NCBI RefSeq assembly: GCF_902506105.1
Contig: NZ_LR733303.1
Location: forward strand, 868,001-932,000
DNA: 64,000 bases
Reading direction: 5' to 3'
From: Aeromicrobium sp. 9AM
Lineage (GTDB): Bacteria; Actinomycetota; Actinomycetes; Propionibacteriales; Nocardioidaceae
How positions within the stretch are numbered: the stretch's first letter is position 1; each line of letters starts with the position of its first letter. The notes below the pieces were generated by a model, which saw only the letters and a list, made by a program, of their open reading frames with translations, had not been told where the DNA came from and did no database searches. The position numbers and the translations under genes were made by a program. This document shows positions 37,377 to 45,587 of the stretch, piece by piece.

Positions 37377-38285
37377 ATGACGTCGCCGCTCGCCACCGAG
37401 GCTGCGCCCTTCGGGCGCGTGCTGACCGCCATGGTCACGCCGTTCACCCGCGAGGGTGAGCTCGACCTTGCCGACGCGCAGAAGGTGGCGACCTACCTGG
37501 TCGACCAGGGCAGCGACGGACTCGTCGTCAGCGGGACGACCGGCGAGTCGCCGACGACGACGGTCGCCGAGGACGGACGCCTGCTGGCAGCCGTGCTCGA
37601 GGCCGTGGGAGACCGCGCCACCGTCGTGGCCGGCGTCGGCACCAACGACACCCGGCACTCGGTCGAGCTGGCCGAGCAGGCCAAGAAGACCGGTGCGCAC
37701 GGCCTTTTGCTGGTGACGCCGTACTACAGCAAGCCCCCGCAGTCGGGCATCCTCTCGCACATCGAGGAAGTCGCACGGGCAGGCGACGACACGCCCGTCA
37801 TGCTCTATGACATCCCCGGCCGCACCGGCGTCACGATCGCCAACGAGACCTACGCCAAGCTGGCCGACCACCCGCTCGTGATCGCCATGAAAGATGCGCT
37901 CGGCGACCTCAACCGGGGCGCCTGGCTCATGCACGAGACCGGCATCAAGATCTACTCCGGCGACGACCCGGTCAACCTGCCGTGGCTCGCCATGGGCGCC
38001 AGCGGCATCGTGAGCGTCGTCTCGCACGCCGCCGCCGCCGCGTACGCCCAGATGGTCGCGGCGGTCGATGCCGGCGACCTCGCCACCGCACGCACGATCA
38101 ACGACCGACTGCTTCCCGCCGTCAAGGCGATGATGACCCACACGCAGGGTGCGATCACGTCGAAGGCTGCCTTGCAGCTTCTCGGAGTGGTCGACCACCG
38201 CACGATGCGTTCACCACTCCCCGAAGCCACCGACGAGGAAGTCGCGATCGTTCGCGACGGCCTGGTTGCTTCGGGCCTTCTCTGA
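37377..38285 (+). CDS. dapA: 4-hydroxy-tetrahydrodipicolinate synthase
   Basis: DapA condenses pyruvate and aspartate semialdehyde in the lysine/diaminopimelate pathway. The 302-residue TIM-barrel protein has VSGTTGESPTTT near residue 51, the catalytic Tyr in LLVTPYYSKPPQ and the Schiff-base Lys in LVIAMKDALGDL. Length is typical. It is followed after 10 bp by rnj, the same order as in mycobacteria. Confidence 0.96.
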   Translation: MTSPLATEAAPFGRVLTAMVTPFTREGELDLADAQKVATYLVDQGSDGLVVSGTTGESPTTTVAEDGRLLAAVLEAVGDRATVVAGVGTNDTRHSVELAEQAKKTGAHGLLLVTPYYSKPPQSGILSHIEEVARAGDDTPVMLYDIPGRTGVTIANETYAKLADHPLVIAMKDALGDLNRGAWLMHETGIKIYSGDDPVNLPWLAMGASGIVSVVSHAAAAAYAQMVAAVDAGDLATARTINDRLLPAVKAMMTHTQGAITSKAALQLLGVVDHRTMRSPLPEATDEEVAIVRDGLVASGLL

Positions 38286-38295
38286 AAGCTTCTGA

Positions 38296-39975
38296 ATGAG
38301 CCACATGCACCTCGAGCTCGATCCGCCTCCCGCACTCCCCGAAGGCGCCCTGCGCGTCATCCCGCTCGGCGGGCTCGGCGAGATCGGCCGCAACATGACG
38401 GTGTTCGAGTACGGCGGCAAGCTGCTGGTCGTCGACTGCGGCGTCCTGTTCCCCGAGGAGCACCAGCCCGGCGTCGACCTGATCCTGCCCGACTTCGGCC
38501 CGATCCGTGACCGCCTCCAGGACATCGTCGGCATCGTGCTGACCCATGGCCACGAGGACCACATCGGCGGTGTGCCCTACCTGCTGCGCGAGCGCAACAA
38601 CATCCCGGTCATCGGCTCGCAGCTGACGCTGGCGTTCCTCGAGCCCAAGCTCAAGGAGCACCGCCTCAAGGAGGCGCCCAAGTACGTCGTCACCGAGGGT
38701 GACGTCCAGTCGTTCGGGCCGTTCGAGCTCGAGTTCGTCGCGGTCAACCACTCCATCCCGGATGCCCTCGCCGTCGCGATCAAGACGCCGGCCGGCGTCG
38801 CGCTGCACACCGGCGACTTCAAGATGGACCAGCTGCCGCTCGACGGCCGCATCACGGACCTGCGGGCGTTCGCGCGTCTGGGCGAGCAGGGCGTCGACCT
38901 GTTCCTCACCGACTCGACCAACGCCGAGGTGCCGGGCTTCACGACGTCCGAGCGCAACATCACGCCGGCCATCGACGCAGTGTTCGCGAGCAGCACCCGG
39001 CGCATCATCGTCGCGTCGTTCGCGTCGCACATCCACCGCGTCCAGCAGGTCATCGATGCCGCCGCCAAGCACAACCGCAAGGTCGCGTACGTCGGACGGT
39101 CGATGGTGCGCAACATGCAGATCGCGCGCGAGCTGGGCTACCTGCACGTGCCCGACGGCGTCGTGGTCGACAAGATCGATGCCGCTCCGCCGCACCAGAT
39201 GGTGTTGATGTCGACCGGTTCGCAGGGTGAGCCGATGGCCGCGTTGTCGCGCATGGCCAACAACAGCCACCAGCAGGTCAGCCTCGAGCCCGGCGACACT
39301 GTCCTGCTCGCCTCCTCGCTGATCCCCGGCAACGAGAACGCGATCTACCGCGTCATCGACGGGCTCACCAAGCTCGGCGCCAACGTCGTCCACAAGGGCA
39401 ACGCCCTGGTCCACGTCTCGGGCCACGCATCCGCGGGCGAGCTGCTCTACTGCTACAACATCGTCAAGCCCACCAACGTGCTGCCGGTGCACGGCGAGAT
39501 CCGTCACCTGCACGCCAACGCCAAGCTCGCGACCGCGACCGGCGTGCCCAACGTCCTGCTGGCCGAGGACGGATTCGTCATCGACCTGGTCGACGGTCAC
39601 GCCTCGATCACGGGCGCCGTGCAGTGTGGCTACGTGTACGTCGACGGCTCGTCGGTCGGCGACCTGACGGACTCCGAGCTCAAGGACCGTCGGGTCCTCG
39701 GCGAGGAGGGTTTCATCTCCGTCGTCGTGGTCGTCGACTCGACCAACGGCAAGATCGTGTCCGGCCCCGAGATCCACGCCCGCGGCATCGCTGAGGACGA
39801 CTCGGCGTTCGACGAGATCCTGCCCAAGATCGTCTCGGCGCTCGAGGAGTCGATGGCCGAGGGCAACCACGACTCGCGTCAGCTGCAGCAGGTCGTCCGC
39901 CGGGTCCTGGGCTCGTACGTCGGTCGCAAGCTCCGCCGCCGCCCCATGATCCTCCCGGTCGTCATCGAGGCCTGA
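38296..39975 (+). CDS. rnj: Ribonuclease J
   Basis: RNase J is a metallo-beta-lactamase-fold nuclease with endo- and 5' exonuclease activity used in rRNA and mRNA processing. The 559-residue protein has the zinc motif LTHGHEDHIGG near residue 78, HTGDFKMD, the beta-CASP segment with FASHIHRVQQV and SGHASAGELLY, and VLPVHGEIRHL. An ATG nine bases downstream is an alternative start. A dispersed GC-rich repeat begins 20 bp after the stop. Confidence 0.97.
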   Translation: MSHMHLELDPPPALPEGALRVIPLGGLGEIGRNMTVFEYGGKLLVVDCGVLFPEEHQPGVDLILPDFGPIRDRLQDIVGIVLTHGHEDHIGGVPYLLRERNNIPVIGSQLTLAFLEPKLKEHRLKEAPKYVVTEGDVQSFGPFELEFVAVNHSIPDALAVAIKTPAGVALHTGDFKMDQLPLDGRITDLRAFARLGEQGVDLFLTDSTNAEVPGFTTSERNITPAIDAVFASSTRRIIVASFASHIHRVQQVIDAAAKHNRKVAYVGRSMVRNMQIARELGYLHVPDGVVVDKIDAAPPHQMVLMSTGSQGEPMAALSRMANNSHQQVSLEPGDTVLLASSLIPGNENAIYRVIDGLTKLGANVVHKGNALVHVSGHASAGELLYCYNIVKPTNVLPVHGEIRHLHANAKLATATGVPNVLLAEDGFVIDLVDGHASITGAVQCGYVYVDGSSVGDLTDSELKDRRVLGEEGFISVVVVVDSTNGKIVSGPEIHARGIAEDDSAFDEILPKIVSALEESMAEGNHDSRQLQQVVRRVLGSYVGRKLRRRPMILPVVIEA

Positions 39976-39989
39976 GTACGATCCCGTTC

Positions 39990-40165
39990 GCTAGTGAGGC
40001 CGCCCGCGGCCGAACGGGAGCGAGCTCTGCGAGCGAAGCGTCGTGGGACGCTGAGCTTGAGCGAGCCTGGACCTCACGACCCTTCGGTCGCTCGTTCCGC
40101 CCCCTGCTCGCAGACCTCGCGGGGGTACCCCCAGCTCCCTCCCGGCCTCGTTCCTCGGCCTAGGG
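39990..40165. repeat. Dispersed GC-rich repeat, inverted pair (copy A)
   Basis: The first unit (about 39990-40055) contains GAGGCCGCCCGCGGCCGA and then GGGAGCGAGCTCTGCGAGCG, bracketed by CCCGTTCG and CGAACGGG. The second (about 40070-40165) is an inverted variant with GTCGCTCGTTCCGCCCCCTG and CCTCGTTCCTCGGCCTAGG. Related units lie at 61706-61765 and 61820-61918. The 334-bp rnj-narK gap holds no gene-like frame; the repeat may end or stabilise the rnj transcript. Confidence 0.75.
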
Positions 40166-40254
40166 GCCGGGCCGGGTGCTCGCGAGTTCTCACACCAGGC
40201 CCCACATGACTGTGCGGACAGTGTTACGTCGTTCTCATCGCGAGGTCTGCTGGT

Positions 40255-40280
40255 CTGAAACACGCGCTGCCTAGTTTCAG
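40255..40280 (+). promoter_or_regulatory. Inverted repeat upstream of narK (possible operator)
   Basis: CTGAAAC (40255-40261) and GTTTCAG (40274-40280) form a perfect 7-bp inverted repeat with a 12-bp spacer, 47 bp before the narK start. A GTTAC lies nearby at 40223. GlnR-like elements (GTnAC, GAAAC) are present but not at the standard 11-bp spacing, so the regulator is uncertain. Confidence 0.35.
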
Positions 40281-40327
40281 GGTTACAGATCCGGCGCAGT
40301 GCCGGGTCCATGACCACGGAGCGTTCC

Positions 40328-41887
40328 ATGACCAGTGTCGTCAGCAGTCCTCCAGAACAACAGCCGACCCCACCGGCCGCTGCGCGCCGCACCGGCAAGT
40401 GGATCGACGAGTGGGAGCCCGAGAACCCCGCGTTCTGGGAGTCCACCGGTCGTGCGGTCGCCAAGCGCAACCTGATCTGGTCGATCTTCGGTGAGCACCT
40501 CGGCTTCTCGGTGTGGCTCCTGTGGAGCGTCAGCGCGGCCCTCCTGACCAAGGCCGGCTTCGCCTTCACCCCCCAGCAGCTCTTCTGGCTCGTCGCGGTC
40601 CCGAACCTCGTGGGCTCGCTGCTCCGCCTGCCCTACACGTTCGCGGTGCCGAAGTTCGGCGGCCGCAACTTCGCGGTGTTCAGCGCCCTGATGCTGGTGA
40701 TCCCGACGCTGCTGTTCGCGTTCTTCGTGCAGCGACCCGACACACCGTTCTGGGTGTTCATCGTGATCGCCGCGACGGCCGGCGTGGGTGGCGGCAACTT
40801 CGCCTCCTCGATGGCCAACATCAACTTCTTCTACCCGACCCGGCTCAAGGGCACGGCGCTCGGCCTCAACGCCGCGGGCGGCAACTTCGGCGTCTCGGTC
40901 ATCCAGTTCTTCCTGCCGATCATCGTCGGTGGCGCCGGCGCGTTCGGCCTGGTCAAGGCCAGCCAGAGCGGAATCGTGCTCCAGCGTGCGGGTTACCTGT
41001 ACGCGGCTCTCGCCGTCGTCGCGGCCATCACGGCGTACTCCTTCATGAACAACCTCAGCGCCGCCTACTCCAAGCCCCGCGAGCAGCTCGCCGTCGTGAA
41101 GTACAAGCACACGTGGATCATGTCGTTCCTCTACATCGGCACGTTCGGCTCGTTCATCGGCTACTCCGCTGCGATGCCGCTGCTGATCAAGATCAACTTC
41201 TTCCGCTCGCCGGTCCCGACCGCGTCGATCGGCATCAACTTCGCCTACTACGCCTTCCTCGGCGCTCTCGTGGGTTCGCTCACGCGTCCCGTCGGCGGCT
41301 GGCTGGCCGACAAGTACGGCGGCGCGAAGGTCACGTTCGTGACGTTCATCGTCATGATCATCGGCACGCTGACGGTCTTCTACACGCTGACGCAGCTCAA
41401 GACGGTCCCGACGGCGCCGCCGGAGAAGCTCGCCGCCTGGGCCAAGGACCCGTCGACGTTCCCCGGCTTCACCCCCGAGGTCGTCTCGGCGGTCAACCAC
41501 AACTCCGACATCTTCCCGTTCTTCCTGATCGCGTTCCTGTTCGTGTTCGCGGCGACCGGCATCGGCAACGGCTCGACGTACCGGATGATCCCGTTGATCT
41601 GGAAGAGCTATGCACTCCAGACCGGCGCCGACGGCACGCCTGAGCGGGCCGCCGCCGAGAAGAAGTCCACCAAGGAGGCCTCGGCCGTCATCGGCATCGC
41701 CGGAGCGGTCGGTGCTCTCGGCGGGTTCCTGATCCCGATCACGTTCAGCTCCCCGTGGGTCGACGACCCGGTCGCAGCGGTCAAGAACGCGTTCATCGTT
41801 TTCGCGGTGTTCTACGTGATCTGCCTCGCCGTGACGTGGGTCTTCTACCTCCGCCCGAAGTCGCTCATGACGAAAGTCGGCGTATGA
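40328..41887 (+). CDS. narK: Nitrate/nitrite transporter NarK
   Basis: A 519-residue major-facilitator transporter that brings nitrate into the cell for the reductases downstream. Twelve hydrophobic segments are visible. The nitrate-signature glycine-rich stretches AGVGGGNFASSMANINFFYP (helix 5 region) and ATGIGNGSTYRMIPLIW (helix 11 region) are clear, as is RLKGTALGLNAAGGNFGVS. The ATG at 40328 is chosen for its CGGAG site six bases upstream; 40310 is an in-frame alternative. It heads the nitrate cluster. Confidence 0.95.
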   Translation: MTSVVSSPPEQQPTPPAAARRTGKWIDEWEPENPAFWESTGRAVAKRNLIWSIFGEHLGFSVWLLWSVSAALLTKAGFAFTPQQLFWLVAVPNLVGSLLRLPYTFAVPKFGGRNFAVFSALMLVIPTLLFAFFVQRPDTPFWVFIVIAATAGVGGGNFASSMANINFFYPTRLKGTALGLNAAGGNFGVSVIQFFLPIIVGGAGAFGLVKASQSGIVLQRAGYLYAALAVVAAITAYSFMNNLSAAYSKPREQLAVVKYKHTWIMSFLYIGTFGSFIGYSAAMPLLIKINFFRSPVPTASIGINFAYYAFLGALVGSLTRPVGGWLADKYGGAKVTFVTFIVMIIGTLTVFYTLTQLKTVPTAPPEKLAAWAKDPSTFPGFTPEVVSAVNHNSDIFPFFLIAFLFVFAATGIGNGSTYRMIPLIWKSYALQTGADGTPERAAAEKKSTKEASAVIGIAGAVGALGGFLIPITFSSPWVDDPVAAVKNAFIVFAVFYVICLAVTWVFYLRPKSLMTKVGV

Positions 41888-41970
41888 GCACCCCAGCGAA
41901 ACGCGCCCCCCGCGTCGAGCAGTCGCGAGAGTGGTCCCGAGGGACACGTTTCGCCGGGGACCCCGCGTGA
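41884..41970 (+). CDS. 28-codon mini-ORF between narK and the nitrate reductase gene
   Basis: This frame starts in the narK stop (ATGA overlap) and stops in the reductase start (GTGA overlap), reading MSTPAKRAPR and so on. It may serve as a coupling peptide, or be the remains of a longer reductase N-terminus after a frame change. No family match is claimed. An 8-bp inverted repeat (GCGAAACG at 41896, CGTTTCGC at 41947) lies within it. Confidence 0.3.
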   Translation: MSTPAKRAPRVEQSREWSRGTRFAGDPA

Positions 41971-44069
41971 CGGACACCCACTGCCCGTACTGCGCCCTGC
42001 AGTGCGCCCAGAAGCTCGGCGGCGATCCCATCGCCGCCGAGCCGCGGGCGTTCCCCACCAACGTCGGCGGCATGTGCCAGAAGGGCTGGACCAGCGCCGA
42101 GCTCCTGAGGGCACAGGACCGCGTCACGTCACCTCTTCGCCGAGTCCTTTCGACAGGCTCAAGGGGCGAGGATCGGTTCGAACCGGTCGGCTGGGACGAG
42201 GCACTCGACGACATCGCCGCCCGCGTCCAGGCCATCCAGGCAGCTGACGGCCCCGACGGCATCGCGGTGTTCGGTGGTGGCGGCCTGAGCAACGAGAAGG
42301 CCTACCAGCTCGGCAAGTTCGCCCGGCTCGCCCTGCGTACGCGGATGATCGACTACAACGGCCGGTTCTGCATGTCCTCGGCCGCTGCGGCCGCCAACCG
42401 TACGCTCGGGATCGACCGTGGTCTGCCGTTCCCGCTGACCGACCTCAACGACGCGCAGGTCATCATGCTGTTCGGCAGCAACCTCGCCGACACGATGCCA
42501 CCGGCCGTCCAGCACCTCGGCGGCGTGCGCGACCGCGGCGGGCTGATCGTCGTCGACCCGCGGCTCAGCGCCACCGCCAAGCTCACCGAGGACGGCGCCG
42601 GCGAGCACGTGCAGCTGGTCCCCGGCACCGACCTGGTGTTCATCCTCGGGCTGCTGCACATCGTGTTCGCCGAGTCGCTCACGGACGACGACTACCTCGC
42701 CGCGCGCGTCGACGGTGTCGATGCCGTACGCCGCAGCGTTGCCGAGTGGTGGCCCGAGCGGGTCGCCGCGACGACTGGCGTTGCCGAGACCCAGCTGCGC
42801 CGCATCGCCCGCACGCTGGCCGACGCCAGCCCGCATCGCGGTGGCCAGGGAGCGTTCCTGCTCACAGGTCGTGGCTCGGAGCAGCACGTCGACGGCGCCG
42901 ACACCGTCACTGCAGTCATCAACCTGGCCCTGGCGCTGGGTCTCGTGGGTGCCGAGCGTGGCGGCTACGGCGCGATCACGGGTCAGGGCAACGGCCAGGG
43001 CGGCCGCGAGCACGGTCAGAAGTCCGACCAGCTGCCCGGCTACCGGATGATCGCCGATCCCGCTGCCCGCGAGCACGTGGCCGGCGTGTGGGGTGTCGAT
43101 CCCGAGATCCTCCCCGGGCCCGGCGTCCCGGCAGTCGAGCTGCTCATGAGCCTCGGTATGCCCGACGGTCCTCGCGCCCTGTTCGTGCACGGCAGCAACG
43201 TCCTGGTCAGCGCGCCGGACGCCGATGCCGTACGCCGCCGCATCGAGTCGCTCGACCTGGTCGTGGTGTGCGACTTCATCCCGTCCGAGACCGCAATGCT
43301 CGCCGACTACATCCTCCCGGTCACGCAGTGGGCCGAGGAGGAGGGCACCATGACGGGCCTCGAGGGCCGCGTCCTGCGCCGCCGCAAGGCCGTGGAAGCC
43401 CCCGAAGGCGTACGTTCTGAGCTCGAGATCTTCTCGGCGCTCGCCGACCGGCTCGACGCGCCCAGCACGTGGGCGACCGAGCCGCGTGAGGTCTACGACG
43501 AGCTCCGGCGCGCGAGTGCCGGTGGCCGCGCCGACTACGCCGGCATCTCGTACGACCGGCTCGACGCCGGAGAGGCGCTCTACTGGCCGTGCCTGTCCGA
43601 GGACCACCCCGGCACGCCCCGCCTGTTCGCCGACTCGTTCCCGACGCCGAGCGGTCGCGCCACGATGATCGCCGTACGCCCGGTCGGTCCAGCCGACGCC
43701 TTGCGGGCCGAGGCCCCGGTCTGGCTCGTCACGGGACGGGTGCTGCAGCACTACCAGTCCGGCGCGCAGACCCGGCGGGTGTCGAAGCTCAACGACTCGA
43801 TGTCTCGGGCGTACATCGAGATCCACCCGATGCTCGCCGAACGCATCGGCATCGAGGGCATCGACGACATCCGGATCACGTCCAAGCGGGGGTCGATGGT
43901 CGCCCAGGCACGCATCAGCCCCGACATCCGGCCGGACACGGTGTTCGTGCCGTTCCACTTCGCGGACGAGGGCATGGTCAACGCCGTCACCAACTCCGCG
44001 ACGGATCCGGTGTCGGGCATGCCGGAGTTCAAGGTGTGCGCAGTCCAGATCAGAAAGGTCGCGGAATGA
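41967..44069 (+). CDS. nasC: Assimilatory nitrate reductase catalytic subunit
   Basis: A 700-residue molybdopterin oxidoreductase that reduces nitrate to nitrite in the cytoplasm. The N-terminal [4Fe-4S] ligands are in HCPYCALQC and the Cys of GGMCQKGW. The molybdopterin part shows YNGRFCMSSAAAAANRTLG, ITGQGNGQGGREHGQKSDQL and, at the C-terminal cofactor domain, LVTGRVLQHYQSG and HFADEGMVNAVTNSATDPVSG. The GTG start overlaps the mini-ORF stop. Near residues 56-68 an extra LRRVLSTGSRGED is encoded by a short repeat-like DNA segment. It overlaps the next gene by ATGA. Confidence 0.93.
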   Translation: MTDTHCPYCALQCAQKLGGDPIAAEPRAFPTNVGGMCQKGWTSAELLRAQDRVTSPLRRVLSTGSRGEDRFEPVGWDEALDDIAARVQAIQAADGPDGIAVFGGGGLSNEKAYQLGKFARLALRTRMIDYNGRFCMSSAAAAANRTLGIDRGLPFPLTDLNDAQVIMLFGSNLADTMPPAVQHLGGVRDRGGLIVVDPRLSATAKLTEDGAGEHVQLVPGTDLVFILGLLHIVFAESLTDDDYLAARVDGVDAVRRSVAEWWPERVAATTGVAETQLRRIARTLADASPHRGGQGAFLLTGRGSEQHVDGADTVTAVINLALALGLVGAERGGYGAITGQGNGQGGREHGQKSDQLPGYRMIADPAAREHVAGVWGVDPEILPGPGVPAVELLMSLGMPDGPRALFVHGSNVLVSAPDADAVRRRIESLDLVVVCDFIPSETAMLADYILPVTQWAEEEGTMTGLEGRVLRRRKAVEAPEGVRSELEIFSALADRLDAPSTWATEPREVYDELRRASAGGRADYAGISYDRLDAGEALYWPCLSEDHPGTPRLFADSFPTPSGRATMIAVRPVGPADALRAEAPVWLVTGRVLQHYQSGAQTRRVSKLNDSMSRAYIEIHPMLAERIGIEGIDDIRITSKRGSMVAQARISPDIRPDTVFVPFHFADEGMVNAVTNSATDPVSGMPEFKVCAVQIRKVAE
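42136..42163. repeat. Short repeat-like segment inside the nitrate reductase gene
   Basis: The segment around CGAGTCCTTTCGACAGGCTC, followed by AAGGGGCGAGG, resembles a short REP-like sequence of the form CTTCGACAGGCTCA(A/G)GG that I recall from intergenic regions of many high-GC bacteria. Here it is in frame within a coding region. Confidence 0.4.
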
Positions 44070-45538
44070 AGGTTGTGGTGATCGGTGCTGGGATGGTGGG
44101 CAACCGCTTCGTCGACGAGCTGGGGCGCATCGCCCCCGATGTCGACGTGGACCTGCTCGGCGAAGAGTCCTACGAGCCCTACAACCGCGTGCTGCTGACC
44201 GAGCTCGTCGCCGGCCGCGTCGACCTCGCCGGCCTGTCGCTGCCGACACCCGACGAGGGCAGGGTCCGCGTACGTCCGGGAGTCGCGGCGCTCGAGATCG
44301 ACCGCGAGCGCCAGTGCGTTGTGACGGCACAGGGTGACTTCGACTACGACCACCTCGTGCTCGCCACCGGCGCCAGGGGCCGGGTCATCCCGATCCCCGG
44401 ACTCCGCGACGGCCTGCCGCGCGGTGCCCACGTGCTGCGCAGCCTCGACGACGCGCGGGACATCTCCGCGGCAGCGCTCAACGTCGACACGGCCGTCGTG
44501 ATCGGCGGCGGACCGCTCGGCATCGAGCTAGCCTGCGGTCTGCAGCACCGCGGTGTCGACGTCACGGTCATGTCGATCATGCCGACGATGCTCGATCGCG
44601 ACCTCGACGCGTCGGTCGCCCAGGTCGCCGAGGATGCCGCCAAGGATCTTGGCATCGACTTCGTCGGCAACGCCCAGATCGCGTCGGTCGGCGTCACGGA
44701 CGGGCGGGTCACCGCGGTGCGCCTTGCGGACGGCACGTCGTACCCCGCCGGGCTGGTCGTCCTCGCCGCCGGCACCGCGCCCGAGACCAGCCTCGCCGGT
44801 GCCGCCGGCCTGGAGACCAACATCGGCATCGTCGTCGGCGACGACCTCCGTACGACCCAGGACCCGCGCATCTCCGCGATCGGCGACTGCGCCGAGACCC
44901 CCAGCGGCGTCAGCGGCCTGGTCGCTCCCGGCTGGGCGCAGGCGCGGGCGCTGGCCCGCAGCATCGCGCAGGACACCGAGCTCGAGCTGCCGCCGATCTC
45001 GGGCTCGGCGATGCGACTGAAGGCAGTCGGCATGAGCGTCGTGACGATGGGCGTACGGGCGTCGACCGCGGTCGAGCGGGACCGCGTCGTGACCCTGTCG
45101 GACCCGCGCGAACGCCGATACGTCGAGCTGGTGGCGCGTGGCGACACCCTCGTCGGGGTGACGTGCGTCGGCGCGCCCGACCTGGCGGCTCATCTGTCGA
45201 CGCAGTTCGACCGGCCGGGCATGCTGCCGGTCGACCCCATGCACCTGCTGATGGGCACCGGCTCGATGGGCGTCGTCGAGAGCGCGTCGCCGACCACGAT
45301 GCCCGCGGCGACCACGGTGTGCCGCTGCAACGGCGTGACCAAGGGCGACCTGGTGCACGCGTGGGACGGCGGCGCCACGACGGTGGAGGCGCTCGCCGGC
45401 GCGACGCTCGCGACGACCGGCTGTGGAGGCTGCAAGAAGCTCGTCTGCGGCATCGTCGACTGGCTGCAGGAGACCGATCCGCCGGAGATCTCACAGCCCG
45501 CCGACGCGACGCGTGAGACAACCGTTCCGTCGAGGTAA
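44066..45538 (+). CDS. nasB: NAD(P)/FAD oxidoreductase with BFD-like [2Fe-2S] domain (nitrate reductase electron donor)
   Basis: A 490-residue flavoprotein. It shows the FAD motif VVIGAGMVGNRFVDEL, the NAD motif VVIGGGPLGIELACGL and the FAD-binding DPRISAIGDCAE. The C-terminus is a BFD-like [2Fe-2S] domain with cysteines in VCRCNGVTKGDLV and TTGCGGCKKLVCG. It resembles the N-terminal half of NirB and most likely passes NAD(P)H electrons to the nitrate reductase, whose gene it overlaps by ATGA. Confidence 0.85.
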   Translation: MKVVVIGAGMVGNRFVDELGRIAPDVDVDLLGEESYEPYNRVLLTELVAGRVDLAGLSLPTPDEGRVRVRPGVAALEIDRERQCVVTAQGDFDYDHLVLATGARGRVIPIPGLRDGLPRGAHVLRSLDDARDISAAALNVDTAVVIGGGPLGIELACGLQHRGVDVTVMSIMPTMLDRDLDASVAQVAEDAAKDLGIDFVGNAQIASVGVTDGRVTAVRLADGTSYPAGLVVLAAGTAPETSLAGAAGLETNIGIVVGDDLRTTQDPRISAIGDCAETPSGVSGLVAPGWAQARALARSIAQDTELELPPISGSAMRLKAVGMSVVTMGVRASTAVERDRVVTLSDPRERRYVELVARGDTLVGVTCVGAPDLAAHLSTQFDRPGMLPVDPMHLLMGTGSMGVVESASPTTMPAATTVCRCNGVTKGDLVHAWDGGATTVEALAGATLATTGCGGCKKLVCGIVDWLQETDPPEISQPADATRETTVPSR

Positions 45539-45587
45539 CACGGAGACCCCTGTTGTGAAATCTGGAATTCCTAGCGTGGAAGGCATG

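Noticed and set aside
39994..40209. Short open frame through the repeat after rnj as a gene
   Set aside because: Its codons follow the inverted GC-rich repeat and no ribosome site or conserved sequence supports it.
40201..40310. Canonical GlnR box before narK
   Set aside because: GTTAC and GAAAC are present, but their spacing is off the 11-bp register, so only an inverted repeat is reported.
45535..45587. Strong promoter directly before nirB
   Set aside because: TTGTGA and TAGCGT are only 13 bp apart, too close for a sigma-70 promoter; only weak GlnR-like half-sites remain.
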